From NCBI RefSeq assembly GCF_002920615.1, contig NZ_PQSU01000040.1, positions 1-64,000 on the forward strand: a stretch of DNA of 64,000 bases, read 5' to 3'. The notes under the pieces are model-generated. The model worked only from the letters and a program-made list of their open reading frames with translations. It was not told the DNA's origin and did no database searches. How positions within the stretch are numbered: the stretch's first letter is position 1; each line of letters begins with the position of its first letter. Origin of the DNA: Streptomyces sp. Ru62. GTDB lineage: Bacteria; Actinomycetota; Actinomycetes; Streptomycetales; Streptomycetaceae. Positions 42,239 through 52,608 of the stretch are shown here, piece by piece. Made by a program: the position numbers and the translations under genes.

Positions 42239-42322
42239 GGCCCGCCGGCGTGACCTGGACGCGTGACACTGCCCGGCCCCGGCCCGCCGGCGTGACCGGG
42301 ACGTGTGACGCCGCCCGGACCC
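42239..42322. repeat. 42-bp tandem duplication
   Basis: Two adjacent 42-bp units (42239-42280 and 42281-42322) both begin GGCCCGCCGGCGTGACC and continue GGACG-GTGAC-GCCCGG, with a few differences. They fill part of the 310-bp gap between the GH88 and HD-domain genes. I see no gene in that gap. Confidence 0.7.
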
Positions 42323-42422
42323 CGGCCGGTCACACCGGGGGATGTCCGGATCTGAGGGCTGCCTGTCCCTATGGACATGGTGCCGCCCGGCCCCGCGGGA
42401 CGACACTGAGGTCACAGCGCCA

Positions 42423-42456
42423 TTGCGCAAACGACTGGCAAACATGAGGTGCAAAG
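42423..42456. promoter_or_regulatory. Direct repeats GCAAA(C/G) before the HD-domain/GlxA operon
   Basis: GCAAAC at 42427 and 42438 and GCAAAG at 42451 are spaced 11 and 13 bp. The first overlaps the palindrome TTGCGCAA (42423-42430). The patch is A-rich against its surroundings and ends at the ATG at 42457. Direct repeats one helical turn apart are the usual form of AraC-family operators, and the operon encodes one. Confidence 0.4.
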
Positions 42457-43101
42457 ATGGCTGACGAGTTCGTGGCCGGCGGGGTCACCGTGCCCGACAC
42501 CAAGCTCGCCCGGGAGGCGACCCAGCTCGTGCGGGACGAGACGAGCGATCTGATCTACCATCACTCGCGCCGCGTCTACCTGTTCGGCGCCTTGCAGGGC
42601 CGCCGGCGCGACATCGGCTTCGACCCGGAACTGCTGTACATCGGTGCCATGTTCCACGACCTCGGCCTCGGTGCGCGCTACCACGACAGCGGCCGGCGCT
42701 TCGAGGTCGACGGGGCGGACGCGGCCCGCCGGTTCCTGCGGGACCACGACGTGCCCGAGGACAGCATCCGCCGCGTGTGGACGGCGATCGCCCTGCACAC
42801 CACGCCCGGCGTCCCGGAGTTCATGGAGCCCGAGGTGGCCCTGGTCACCGCCGGTGTGGAGTACGACGTGCTGGGCATCGGATACCACGACATCGCCCCC
42901 GCCGACCGCGCGGCCGTCGTCGCACTGCACCCCCGCCCCGACTTCAAGCGGCAGATCCTCGACGCCTTCACCGAAGGCATCCGTCCCAAGCCCGAGACCA
43001 CGTTCGGCAACGTCAAGGCCGACGTCCTGGAGCACTACGTGCCGGGGTTCGAGCGGGGCGACTTCGTGCGGACCATCCTCGAATCGCCGTGGCCGGAGTG
43101 A
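42457..43101 (+). CDS. HD-domain phosphohydrolase-like protein
   Basis: The 214-aa product has the HD metal motif in YIGAMFHDLGLGARYHDS (about residue 64-81), preceded by YHHSRRVYLFG and followed by AIALHTTPG, giving a His...His-Asp...His set typical of small HD proteins. Related proteins next to AraC regulators include cyanamide hydratase-like enzymes, but the substrate is not clear. GAGGTGC precedes the ATG. The stop overlaps the GTG of the regulator gene (GTGA). Confidence 0.85.
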   Translation: MADEFVAGGVTVPDTKLAREATQLVRDETSDLIYHHSRRVYLFGALQGRRRDIGFDPELLYIGAMFHDLGLGARYHDSGRRFEVDGADAARRFLRDHDVPEDSIRRVWTAIALHTTPGVPEFMEPEVALVTAGVEYDVLGIGYHDIAPADRAAVVALHPRPDFKRQILDAFTEGIRPKPETTFGNVKADVLEHYVPGFERGDFVRTILESPWPE

Positions 43102-44135
43102 GCGACACGCGCCCGCGGCATGTCGTGGCCGTGCTGACCTTCCCCGGTGTCCAGCTGCTGGACGTGGCCGGCCCCGCGGAGGTCTTCACGACCGCGAACG
43201 CCTACGGGGCCCGGTACGACGTGCGGGTCGTGTCCGCCGCGGGAGGCCCTGTCGCCACGTCCGCCCAGGTACGGCTGGACACCGGCGGCAGCTGGGAGGA
43301 GCTGCCGGCGCGGCTGGGAACGCTCGTGGTGCCGGGCCGGCGGGACTGGCGGGAGGCCGTCGCCGACCCGGCGCTGGTGGCCGGGACGGCGGCACTGGCC
43401 GGGCGGGCCCGCCGCGTGGCCTCGGTGTGCGCCGGCGCCTTCATGCTGGCCGAGGCCGGGCTGCTCGACGGACGGCGGGCCGCCACGCACTGGCGACTGG
43501 CCCGGGAACTGGCGCTCGCCTACCCCGGTGTGACCGTGGAGACGGACGCCCTGTTCGTCCGCGACGGCAACGTCGTCACCTCGGCCGGAGTGACCGCGGG
43601 CATCGATCTCGCCCTGGCCCTGGTCGAGGAGGACCACGGTCCCGACGTGGCCCGCGAGGTCGCGCGGGAGCTGGTGGTCTTCATGGCGCGCCCGGGCGGT
43701 CAGTCCCAGTTCAGCGCGCGGCTGACCCTGCGCGAGTCCACGCACCCCGTCGTCCGGCAGGTCATGGACGTCGTCGGCGCGGACCCGAGCGCGGACCATG
43801 ACCTGACCGCCCTGGCACGCCGGGCCGGCGTGAGCGTACGTCACCTGAGCCGGCTCTTCCGGGCGCACACCGGGATGACGGTCGGGCGCTACGCCGAATC
43901 GGTCCGGCTCGAAGCGGCCCAGGCCCTCCTGGAGGCGAGCGGTGAGCCCGTCGACACCGTCGCGGCACGCGCCGGCTTCGGCTCGGCGGAGGCCATGCGG
44001 CGGGCCTTCCAGAACACGCTGGGCATCTCACCGACGGTCTACCGGGCCCGCTTCCGTACGACCGTCCCCGAGGGGAGTCGTTTCCCCGCGGCCGTCCCCG
44101 AGGAGAGCCGTTCCCCCGTGGCCGCCCGCGGGTGA
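43098..44135 (+). CDS. GlxA-type AraC-family regulator (DJ-1/GATase1-like sensor)
   Basis: The 345-aa product has a DJ-1/PfpI-like N-terminal domain (residues about 9-180) with VQLLDVAGPAEVFTTAN, SVCAGAFMLAEAGLLDG (nucleophile-elbow Cys) and ATHWRLARELA. Two AraC helix-turn-helix motifs follow (about 225-320, LARRAGVSVRHLSRLFRAHT; AARAGFGSAEAMRRAFQNTL). It ends in two copies of a 10-residue Pro/Glu/Ser unit. It is coupled to the HD gene, so it probably controls that operon in response to a small molecule. The last 108 bp overlap the opposing transporter gene. Confidence 0.88.
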   Translation: MSDTRPRHVVAVLTFPGVQLLDVAGPAEVFTTANAYGARYDVRVVSAAGGPVATSAQVRLDTGGSWEELPARLGTLVVPGRRDWREAVADPALVAGTAALAGRARRVASVCAGAFMLAEAGLLDGRRAATHWRLARELALAYPGVTVETDALFVRDGNVVTSAGVTAGIDLALALVEEDHGPDVAREVARELVVFMARPGGQSQFSARLTLRESTHPVVRQVMDVVGADPSADHDLTALARRAGVSVRHLSRLFRAHTGMTVGRYAESVRLEAAQALLEASGEPVDTVAARAGFGSAEAMRRAFQNTLGISPTVYRARFRTTVPEGSRFPAAVPEESRSPVAARG

Positions 44136-45080
44136 ACCGTGATCCCCGGACCGGGCACCGGTGCCGGTGAGCGCCCCGCCGGCGCGGGACCGTGCAGCCG
44201 GGCCCGGTGCGGGGCGGTCCGGGCGGCGGTTGATGAGGACCACGCCGGCCACCACCACGACTCCGCCGAGCAGTTCGACGACGCCCGGGACCTCGCCGAG
44301 CCAGAGGAACGACACGGCCAGGGCCACGGGCGGTACCAGGTACAGGGCGGCGGTGGACACGGCGAGCGGGAGTCGCGCGACGGCGTGACCCCAGATCACG
44401 AAGCCCAGAGCGGACGGCAGGAGTCCGAGGAAGGCGACCGCCACGAGCGCGTCGGCGGGGGCACGGACCACGGCGGGGACCGTCGCGGGTGCGAGCGGCA
44501 ACGCGAACACGGTGCCGGCGACCATGGCGTAGGTGGCCACCTCCAAGCCGGTGTACCGCCGCAGCAGCGGCTTGGTCGCGCAGTGGTAAACACCCTGGAC
44601 GACGGCGGCGGCCAGGACGACCAGGGACGCGGCGGTGAAGCCGGACACCCCGTCGGCCAGGGTGACCACGGCGGTTCCCGCGAGGGCGATGACACTGCCG
44701 GCCACGATGGTCCGGGTCAGGGGCTCGGCCAGGAGGACGCTGCCGAGGAGGAGGCTGAAGACCGGGGCGACGGCGATCAGCAGACTGGCGGTGCCGGCTG
44801 CCACGTGCACCTCACCCCAGTTCAGCAGGAGCTGGTAGGCGGTCATGCCGGTGAGGCCGCACACCGCGATCAGGGGCAGGTCGCGCCGGCGCGGTGTCCG
44901 CACCCGGCCGAACGGCGCCGCCACGGCCAGGGCCACGGCGGCGAGGGCCAGGCGAAGGAACGACAGCGCCGCCAGGCCGAGCCCGTCGACGCCCACACGG
45001 ATCGCCGGGAACGCGGAGGCCCACAGCACGACCGTGCCGGCCAGGGCGAGGAAACGGGGAGAAGCGAACCTTGTTGCCAC
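44028..45080 (-). CDS. DMT-superfamily (EamA) transporter
   Basis: The 350-aa product has ten membrane segments in two EamA repeats (about residues 8-135 and 150-285, e.g. LWASAFPAIRVGVDGLGLAA and FLGLLPSALGFVIWGHAVAR). A cytoplasmic tail of about 60 residues (Gly/Asp/Thr-rich, with GTALLGDGRGETTPLGDGRT) follows. The tail overlaps the end of the opposing AraC-type gene. EamA proteins export metabolites or amino acids; the substrate is unknown. Divergent from a LysR gene, its likely regulator. Confidence 0.88.
   Translation of the reverse strand: MATRFASPRFLALAGTVVLWASAFPAIRVGVDGLGLAALSFLRLALAAVALAVAAPFGRVRTPRRRDLPLIAVCGLTGMTAYQLLLNWGEVHVAAGTASLLIAVAPVFSLLLGSVLLAEPLTRTIVAGSVIALAGTAVVTLADGVSGFTAASLVVLAAAVVQGVYHCATKPLLRRYTGLEVATYAMVAGTVFALPLAPATVPAVVRAPADALVAVAFLGLLPSALGFVIWGHAVARLPLAVSTAALYLVPPVALAVSFLWLGEVPGVVELLGGVVVVAGVVLINRRPDRPAPGPAARSRAGGALTGTGARSGDHGSPAGGHGGTALLGDGRGETTPLGDGRTEAGPVDRR
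44062..44121. repeat. 30-bp tandem repeat read by genes on both strands
   Basis: Two units, 44062-44091 and 44092-44121, each start CCGTCCCCGAGG and contain AG-CGTT-CCCC. On the plus strand they encode TVPEGSRFPA/AVPEESRSPV at the AraC regulator C-terminus. On the minus strand they encode the LGDGRGET/LGDGRTEA repeats in the transporter tail. Both tails were probably lengthened by the repeat. Confidence 0.75.
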
Positions 45081-45105
45081 CGCTCCACGATGATGGCCTG
45101 CGACA

Positions 45106-45153
45106 ATAAGGTCCAGTTAGGTTTTCTTGCCCATTTCGAAAGACGACCTTTAT
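45106..45153. promoter_or_regulatory. Candidate LysR operator between divergent transporter and regulator genes
   Basis: ATAAGGTC (45106-45113) and GACCTTTAT (45145-45153) form an inverted repeat with one extra T, flanking the palindrome TTTCGAAA (45134-45141). The 93-bp intergenic region is clearly A/T-rich compared with its surroundings, consistent with two divergent promoters controlled by the LysR protein. Confidence 0.5.
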
Positions 45154-45173
45154 GGAAGGCGTAGGCTGGACCG

Positions 45174-46103
45174 ATGCTGGACGTACGTCGGCTCAGGATC
45201 CTCCATCACCTGGCCACCCATGGAACGGTCGCGGCCGCCGCCGAGGCCCTGCACCTGACCGCTCCCGCGGTCTCCCAGCAGCTGGCCGCGCTGGAGCGGG
45301 AGGCCGGCATGCCCGTCGTCGAGAAGCACGGGCGCACTCTGCGGCTGACCCCGGCCGGCGAGCTGCTGGTGGCCCACGCGGCGGTGGTCCTCGGCGACCT
45401 CGCCGCGGCCGAGTCCGACCTCGCGGCCCTGCGCGGTGGCCGGCGCGGACAGATCCGGGTGGCCGCGTTCGCCTCGGCCGCCCGGACGCTGCTGCCGGCC
45501 GTGTACAAGGCGCTCGCGGACGGAACAGCGGGCGCGCTGACGATCCGTCTGACCGTGCTGGAACCCGACGACGCGTTGGACGCCCTGCGCCGGCGGGAGA
45601 CCGATGTGGCCGTCGTGCACGGCTACACGGTGCTGCCGCGCGGCTTCCCCTCGGGCAGCGAACACGACGTTCTCATGGACGACCCCGTCGTCGCCGTCCT
45701 GCCGCCCGGTCACGCGGACAGACTGGGCCTGGCTCCCGGGAAGCCGGTGGACCTCACCTCGCTCGCGCACGAGCCGTGGCTGACGCCCGGCCCGGAGACC
45801 TCCTGCTACGAAATGATCCAGCGCACCTGCGGTGCCGCCGGCTTCGTCCCCGAGATCCGCGTACGCAGCAGTGACTTCTCGGTCCTGACATCGCTGGTGG
45901 CCGCCGGTGCGGGCGTCGCGCTGGCTCCCCGGCTGGCCGTCCCGGCGGACGAGGCCGGTGTCAGCCTGCACCCGCTGGTCACACCGGTCAGCAGGACGAT
46001 CTTCTCGGTCAGCCGCTCGGGCACCGCCCGCAGGCCCGACGTCCATGTGCTGACCACGCTCCTGAAGGAGGCGGCGGCCGACCGCGCGGCCGGCACCTCC
46101 TGA
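45174..46103 (+). CDS. LysR-family transcriptional regulator
   Basis: The 309-aa product has a winged-helix N-terminus (LRILHHLATHGTVAAAAEAL; APAVSQQLAALEREAGMPVV; TPAGELLVAHA) and an effector domain with IRVAAFASAARTLLP, VLPPGHADRLG and VTSLVAAGAGVALAPRLA. It is divergent from the EamA transporter gene, so it probably regulates export of its effector. The A/T-rich intergenic inverted repeat is a likely binding site. Confidence 0.92.
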   Translation: MLDVRRLRILHHLATHGTVAAAAEALHLTAPAVSQQLAALEREAGMPVVEKHGRTLRLTPAGELLVAHAAVVLGDLAAAESDLAALRGGRRGQIRVAAFASAARTLLPAVYKALADGTAGALTIRLTVLEPDDALDALRRRETDVAVVHGYTVLPRGFPSGSEHDVLMDDPVVAVLPPGHADRLGLAPGKPVDLTSLAHEPWLTPGPETSCYEMIQRTCGAAGFVPEIRVRSSDFSVLTSLVAAGAGVALAPRLAVPADEAGVSLHPLVTPVSRTIFSVSRSGTARRPDVHVLTTLLKEAAADRAAGTS

Positions 46104-46233
46104 CCCCGAACGCCCGCCGGGACGGGGCTCGTTGTCATCATCACCGGGATTCCGGTCAGGGCCGTCGGTATGGCTCTGTGCGCTGGTGTCCCACCGTACC
46201 GGGAAGGTCTGCCGCCGTCGCCGGGGTGGGCCC

Positions 46234-46926
46234 GTGGGTGAGGCAGTGGCGCCGGCCTCCGCGCTCTGCTTCGGTGTCACCCATTACGTGAACGGGCTCG
46301 TCGCGCGCAGGAGCGACGGCAGTACGGACGGTCGTTCTGCCGCGCCGGGCACCGACCGTCGCAGCGCCGCGCCGGGTACGGGGCGCCGTACCGTCGGGCC
46401 GGTGACCGCCGGAGTGCCCGCCGCGGTGGCCGCGAGCGCCGGCTTCGGGGTGCAGTTCCTCGCGATGGCCCAGGTGGGGGCGGACGGTGGTCCGTGGCCC
46501 GTGGTCGTCAGCCGGGTCGCGTCCGTGATGGTGATCGCCGCGGTGCTCGCGCCGTACCGGTCCCCGGTGACGCTGCCCGGCCGGCTCGCGGCGGTGGCCG
46601 GCGCAGGCGGTGCGGTCGGGACCGTGGCCATCCTGCTCTGTCTCGCCGCGACGCGGCACCGGTTGACGGCCGTGGCCACCGTGCCGTCCGCGCTCCACCC
46701 GGCCATCCCGGTCCTGCCGGCACTGGGCTTCCTGCACGAGCGGCTCACCCGCCGGCAGACCACCGGACCGGTGTGCGCGGCCGCCGCCATCGCGCTCATC
46801 GCCCTGCGCCGAGCGCCGTACCGAGCGGCCCCGCCGCAGGGTACCGGCCCGGACGACCCGCCGTTCGTCGTGCCGCGTGGTCCCGTGGGACCCCTTAGCC
46901 GTCTCGGGGGCCCCTGGGGGCCGTAG
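46234..46926 (+). pseudogene. Truncated DMT (EamA) transporter with repeat-rich insertion
   Basis: From the GTG at 46234 the frame gives 230 aa. It opens like an EamA repeat (ASALCFGVTHYVNGLVARR), then about 30 residues of Ser/Asp/Pro repeat (SAAPGTDRRSAAPGTGRR) where the middle of the first repeat should be. It then resumes with FGVQFLAMAQVGADGGPWPV and the second EamA unit ([20 protein letters not shown]). Roughly 70-100 residues of helices appear missing, so transport is doubtful. The frame extends upstream to 46132 without helping. It is the last gene before the PKS cluster. Confidence 0.55.
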
Positions 46927-47050
46927 GGGTGTCCCGCGTCATCGGCGCCTGCCTAGCCTCCGACAGCGGAGGGGAAGCGGACCGGAAACCGTCCGGAGGC
47001 GATCCGCACGGCCGAGGCCCTCACTTCGATCTCGATCGGATGGCGCGCTG
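46927..47050 (+). promoter_or_regulatory. Leader region of the PKS operon
   Basis: This is the only non-coding DNA (124 bp) before the first PKS gene. I find no strong Shine-Dalgarno before the GTG at 47051. A five-codon frame (ATG at 47040, reading MARW and stop) ends inside the GTG start as GTGA, so coupled translation from a minimal leader is possible. No clear -10/-35 pair seen. Confidence 0.35.
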
Positions 47051-50000
47051 GTGAACAACGAAGAGCAACTGCTCGACTACCTCAGGCGGACGACCGCGGA
47101 TCTGCGGGAGGCGCGGCGACGGCTGCGCGAGAACGAGCAACGCGCACACGGCCCCATCGCCGTCGTCGGCATCGGCTGCCGCTACCCGGGTGGCGTCACC
47201 ACCCCCGAGGAGCTGTGGGAGCTGGTCGCGACGGGCACCGACGCGGTGTCGGACTTCCCCGCCGACCGCGGCTGGGACGTGGACGCCCTGTACGACCCCG
47301 ACCCGGCGCGGCCCGGCAGGACCTACGCCCGCACCGGCGGATTCCTGCACGACGCCGCCGACTTCGACCCCGACTTCTTCGGTGTCAGCCCCCGCGAGGC
47401 CCTCGCCATGGACCCGCAGCAGCGGCTGCTGCTGGAGACCTCCTACGAGGCCTTCGAGCGGGCCGGCATCGTCCCGGCCTCCCTGCGCGGCAGCCGTACC
47501 GGCGTGTTCGCCGGCGTGATGTACAACGACTACGCCACCCGCCTCACCTCCGTACCGGACGACCTCGACGGCTACCTCGCCAACGGAAGCGCAGCCAGCA
47601 TCGCCTCCGGGCGCGTCGCCTACACCTTCGGCCTCGAAGGCCCGGTGGTCACCGTCGACACCGCCTGCTCCTCCTCCCTGGTCGCCCTGCACTGGGCGGT
47701 GCGGGCGCTACAGGCGGGGGAGTGCTCACTCGCCCTGGCCGGCGGCGTCACCGTGATGTCCACGCCGGAGACGTTCGTCGACTTCAGCCGGCAGCGCGGA
47801 CTGGCTCCGGACGGCCGCTGCAAGGCGTTCGCGGCGGCGGCGGACGGCACGGGCTGGGGCGAGGGCGCCGGCATGCTGCTGCTGGAACGGCTCGCCGACG
47901 CCCAGCGCAACGGGCACCCGGTGCTCGCCGTGATCCGGGGCAGCGCGGTCAACTCCGACGGCGCCAGCAGCCGGCTGACCGCGCCCAACGGACCGTCCCA
48001 GCAGCGGGTCATCCGGCAGGCGCTGGCCGGTGCCGGGCTCACCGCCGCCGACATCGACGTGGTCGAGGCGCACGGCACCGGCACCTCCCTCGGCGACCCC
48101 ATCGAGGCGCAGGCACTGCTCGCGACGTACGGCCGCGAACACCCCGCCGACCGGCCGCTGCTGCTCGGCTCCGTGAAGTCCAACCTCGGGCACACCCAGG
48201 CCGCCGCCGGTGTCGCGGGCGTCATCAAGATGGTGCTGGCCATGCGGCACGGCGAGGTGCCGCCCACCCTCCACGTCGACGCCCCCACCGACCAGGTGGA
48301 CTGGAGCGCCGGCGCCGTCGAACTGGCCCTGGAGCGGCGTCCGTGGCCCGCCACCGGGCGGCCCCGCCGCGCCGCCGTCTCCTCCTTCGGCATCAGCGGC
48401 ACCAACGCGCATGTCGTGCTGGAGCAGGCACCCGCCGACCCGGCCTCCGGCGAGCCGGCTTCCGCCGATCCGTCGTCCGATGAGGCGGCTTCAGCCGAGG
48501 GCGGCGTCAACTCGCCGGTCAGGGACGGTGGTCACGTCCCCTGGATCGTCACCGGCCGCACCCGGCAGGCCCTCACCGACCAGCTCGCGCGCCTGCGTGA
48601 CCACGTCGACGCCCACCCCGACGCACGCCCGGCCGACCTCGGGCTGTCGCTGGCCACGACCCGTGCCCACTTCGAGCACCGCGCCGTCGCGGTCGGCCGG
48701 GACACCGGCGAACTGCTCGCCGCGCTCGCCGCCGCGACTCCGCTCACCCCCGTCGGTGGCAAGACGGCGTTCCTGTTCACCGGCCAGGGAGCGCAGCGGC
48801 CCGCCATGGGCCGGGCCCTGCGCCGGGCCTTCCCGGTGTACGCCGAGGCCTTCGACGCGGTGTGCGCGCTCGCCGACCGGGGCCTGGACCGGCCGCTCAC
48901 CGAAGTGATCGACACCGACGCCGAGTCGCTGACCCGGACCGACTACGCACAGGCCGCCCTGTTCGCCACCGAGGTGGCCCTGTACCGCCTCCTGGAGTCC
49001 TGGGGCGTGACCCCCGACTTCGTGGCCGGGCACTCCGTCGGCGAACTCGCCGCCGCGCACGTCGCCGGCGTGCTGTCCCTGCCGGACGCCGTCCGGCTCG
49101 TGCTCGCGCGCGGCACCCTGATGGCCGCCCTGCCCCCGGGTGGCGCCATGGCCGCGCTGCGCGCCGGTGAGGACGAGGTCGCCCCCCACCTGGACGACCG
49201 GGTCGGTCTCGCCGCCGTCAACGGCCCCCGGTCGGTGGTCGTCTCGGGTGCCGAGGAGGCCGTCGACGCCCTCGCCGCCCGCTTCGGGAAGAGCAGGCGG
49301 CTGATGGTGTCGCACGCGTTCCACTCGCCGCTGATGGAGCCGATGCTCGCCGACTTCGCGAAGGCCGCCGCCGCGTGCTCCTACGCGGAGCCGCGCATCC
49401 CGGTCGTCTCCACGCTCACCGGCGCCCTCGCCGAACCCGGCCGGCTGACCACCCCGGACCACTGGGTGGACCACGTCCGGGAGACCGTCCGCTTCGCCCC
49501 CGCCCTGACCACCCTGCACGAGCTGGGCGTCCGGACGTTCCTCGAAGTCGGCCCCGACGCGGCCCTCACCGCCCTGGCCGTGGACTGCCTGCCCGAGGAC
49601 AGCGTGACCGTCGCCGGGCTGCGCCGCGAGGGCGACGAGGAACGCGACCTGGTCACGGCCGTGGCCCGGCTGCACGCGGCCGGCACCGCCGTGGACTGGG
49701 CGGCGTTCTTCGCCCCGCACGGCGCCCGCCGCACCGAGCTGCCCACCTACGCCTTCCAGCGTGAACGCCTCTGGCTGGAGGCCACCTCCGGCGGCAGCGG
49801 CGACGCCGACGGCCTCGGGCAGAGCGCCACCGGGCATCCGCTGCTCACCGCCGCGACCGACCTGCCCGACACCGGCGGCGCGGTCCTCACCGGCCGGCTC
49901 TCCCTCGCCTCCCACCCGTGGCTGGCCGACCACGCCGTCCACGGCACCGTGCTGCTGCCGGGTACCGGCTTCGTGGAGATGGCCCTCCAGGCCGCCGAGC

Positions 50001-52608
50001 GCACCGGCTGCGACACCGTCGAGGAACTCACCCTGCACGCCCCGCTGCTCCTGCCCGAGCAGGGCGCACTCTCCGTACAGGCCGCCGTCGGCCCCGAGCG
50101 GGACGGACGACGGGAGCTGACCGTCTGGTCCCGCCGCGCGGACAGCCCCGAGGCCCCGTGGACCCGCAACGCCGCCGGCGTTCTCACCACCGCACCCGCC
50201 GACGCGACGTCCCCGGCCGGTCTGACCGACTGGCCGCCCCGGGACGCGGAACCCGTCGACCTGGACGGCCTCTACCCGGACCTGGCCCGCACCGGCTACG
50301 GCTACGGCGAGGTCTTCCAGGGGCTGCGCGCCATGTGGCGCCGCGGGGACGAGCTGTTCGCCGAGGCGGCCCTGCCCGAGGGCGCCCGCGCCACCGCCGC
50401 CGCGTTCGCCGTCCACCCGGCGCTGCTGGACGCCGTCCTGCACGTCAACCTGCTGGACCTGCCCGGCGGCCAGGCGGTGCTGCCGTTCGCCTGGGGCGGC
50501 GTCACCCTGCACGCGGCGGGCACCGACACCCTGCGCCTGCACCTCACCCCGTCCGGCCCCGAGGCCGTCACCCTCACCCTCGCCGACGCCGCCGGAGCGC
50601 CCGTCGCGACCGTGCGCAGTCTCGTGGCCCGCCCCGTCTCCGCCGACCAGCTCGCCGGGGACGGCGACGATCCGCTGTACCGGGTCGACCTCGTCCCGGC
50701 ACCGCTCCCTGCGACCACCGATGTCCCCGCCCTGGCGGTGTGCGGCTTCGGCGGCTCCGGCCCGCACGGTGGCGAGGCGGCCGGCGTCGGCCTGGGCGAC
50801 AGTGGCGCGGGCGAGACCCGCGACGGCGGCACCGGTACGGCGGGAAGCGGCACCCACGACACCGCCCTCGACGCCCCCTTCTACCCCGACCTCGCCGCCC
50901 TCACCACCGCCGACCCCGTCCCCGACCTGGTCCTCCTGCCCGTACCCCCCGCCCCCGCCCCCGTGGCGGACCTCCCCGTCCTCGTCCGCGGCCGGGTGAA
51001 CGCCACCCTGGACCTCCTCCGCGCCTGGCCGGCCGACGACCGCCGGGCCGGCAGCCGGCTCGCCGTGCTGCTGCGGACCGGGGACCTCACCCACGCCCCG
51101 CTGTACGGACTCGTACGCGCCGCCCAGGCCGAGAACCCCGGCCGGTTCCTGCTGGTCGACAGCGACGGCAGCGCCGCCACGGGCCCCGCCCTCGCCGCCG
51201 CGCTCGCCGCCGGTGAACCGGAGGTCGCGGTGCGGGACGGCGAGGTCCGGGTGCCGCGGCTGGCCCGCGCCAAGGCCGGCGAGCCGCTCGCCTGGGACCC
51301 GGACGGCACCGTCCTGATCACCGGCGGCACCGGTGGCCTCGGCGCGCTGATCGCCCGTCACCTGGTCACCGAGCACGGCGTACGGCACCTGCTGCTGGCC
51401 GGCCGGCGTGGCGCGGACGCCCCCGGCGCTGCCGAACTCCGTGACGAACTCGCCCAGTCGGGCGCCGAGGTGACCCTCGCCCGGTGCGACGCCGCCGACC
51501 GGGACGACCTGGCCGCTCTGCTCGCCGCGCATGAGGTGCGGGCGGTGGTGCACGCCGCCGGTGTCGTCGACAACGGTGTGCTGGCCGCCCTGGACGCGGA
51601 CAAGGTCGACCGGGTGCTGCGGCCCAAGGTGGACGCCGCCTGGAACCTGCACGAACTGACCCGCGACACCGACCTGTCGGCGTTCGTCCTGCTGTCCTCC
51701 ACGGCCGGTCTGCTGGTCGGCGGCGGCCAGGCCAACTACGCCGCGGCCAACACCTTCCTCGACGGCCTCGCCGCCCACCGCCGGCCGCTCGGCCTGCCCG
51801 CCGTCTCCCTCGCCTACGGCCTGTGGTCCGGCTCCGGCGGCATGAGCGCCGGCATCGACGCCGCCGACCTGGAACGGCTGCGCCGGCTCGGCCTGCCGCC
51901 GCTCACCCCGGCCCAGGGACTGCGCGCCTTCGACACCGGGCTCGGCGGCGAGGACGCCGTCCTGGTGCCCGTGCGCCTGGACGCCGCGGCGGTGCGCGCC
52001 CGGCCGGACGGCGTACCCGCCCTGCTGCGCGGCCTGGTGCGGCCGGCCCGGCGGCGCGGCGCCGAGCCCGCCGCGGGCGCCCCCGCCGGCTCCTGGCGCG
52101 AGCGGCTGGCGCCGCTGCCGGACGCCGACCGGGACCGCGCCCTGCTGGAGCTGGTCCGCACCCATGTCGCCGGCGTCCTCGGGCACCCCTCGCCGGAGTC
52201 GGTCGACCCGGGGCGCGCCTTCCAGGAGATGGGCTTCGACTCGCTCGCCGCCGTCGAACTGCGCAACCTCCTCGCCGGCGCCACCGGCCTGAGCCTCCCG
52301 GCGACGCTGGTGTTCGACCAGCCCACGCCCCACGCCCTCGCCGCCCACCTCAAGACCGCGCTCGTGCCCGGACCGGCCGACCAGGCCCGCTCCGCGCTGG
52401 CCGAACTGGACCGTCTCGAAGCCGCCCTGCACGCCCTGCCCGACCAGGACGGCAGCCACGCCCGCGTCACCGCGCGCCTCGAAGCGCTGCTGCGCGGCTG
52501 GCAGGACAGCCACGCGCGCCCCACCGAGCCCGGGTCGCCGGCCGACGTCCGCGACGCCAGCGACGAAGAACTCTTCGCCAGGATCGACAACGAACTGGGA
52601 GCCCTGTG

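Noticed and set aside
42147-42456. Possible gene in the gap after the GH88 hydrolase
   Set aside because: Open frames there only follow a tandem duplication and hairpin; no protein-like sequence.
48491-52513. Very long minus-strand open frame (1340 codons) opposite the first PKS
   Set aside because: It is antisense to intact PKS domains and Gly/Gln/Val-rich, a known shadow effect of third-position G/C bias.
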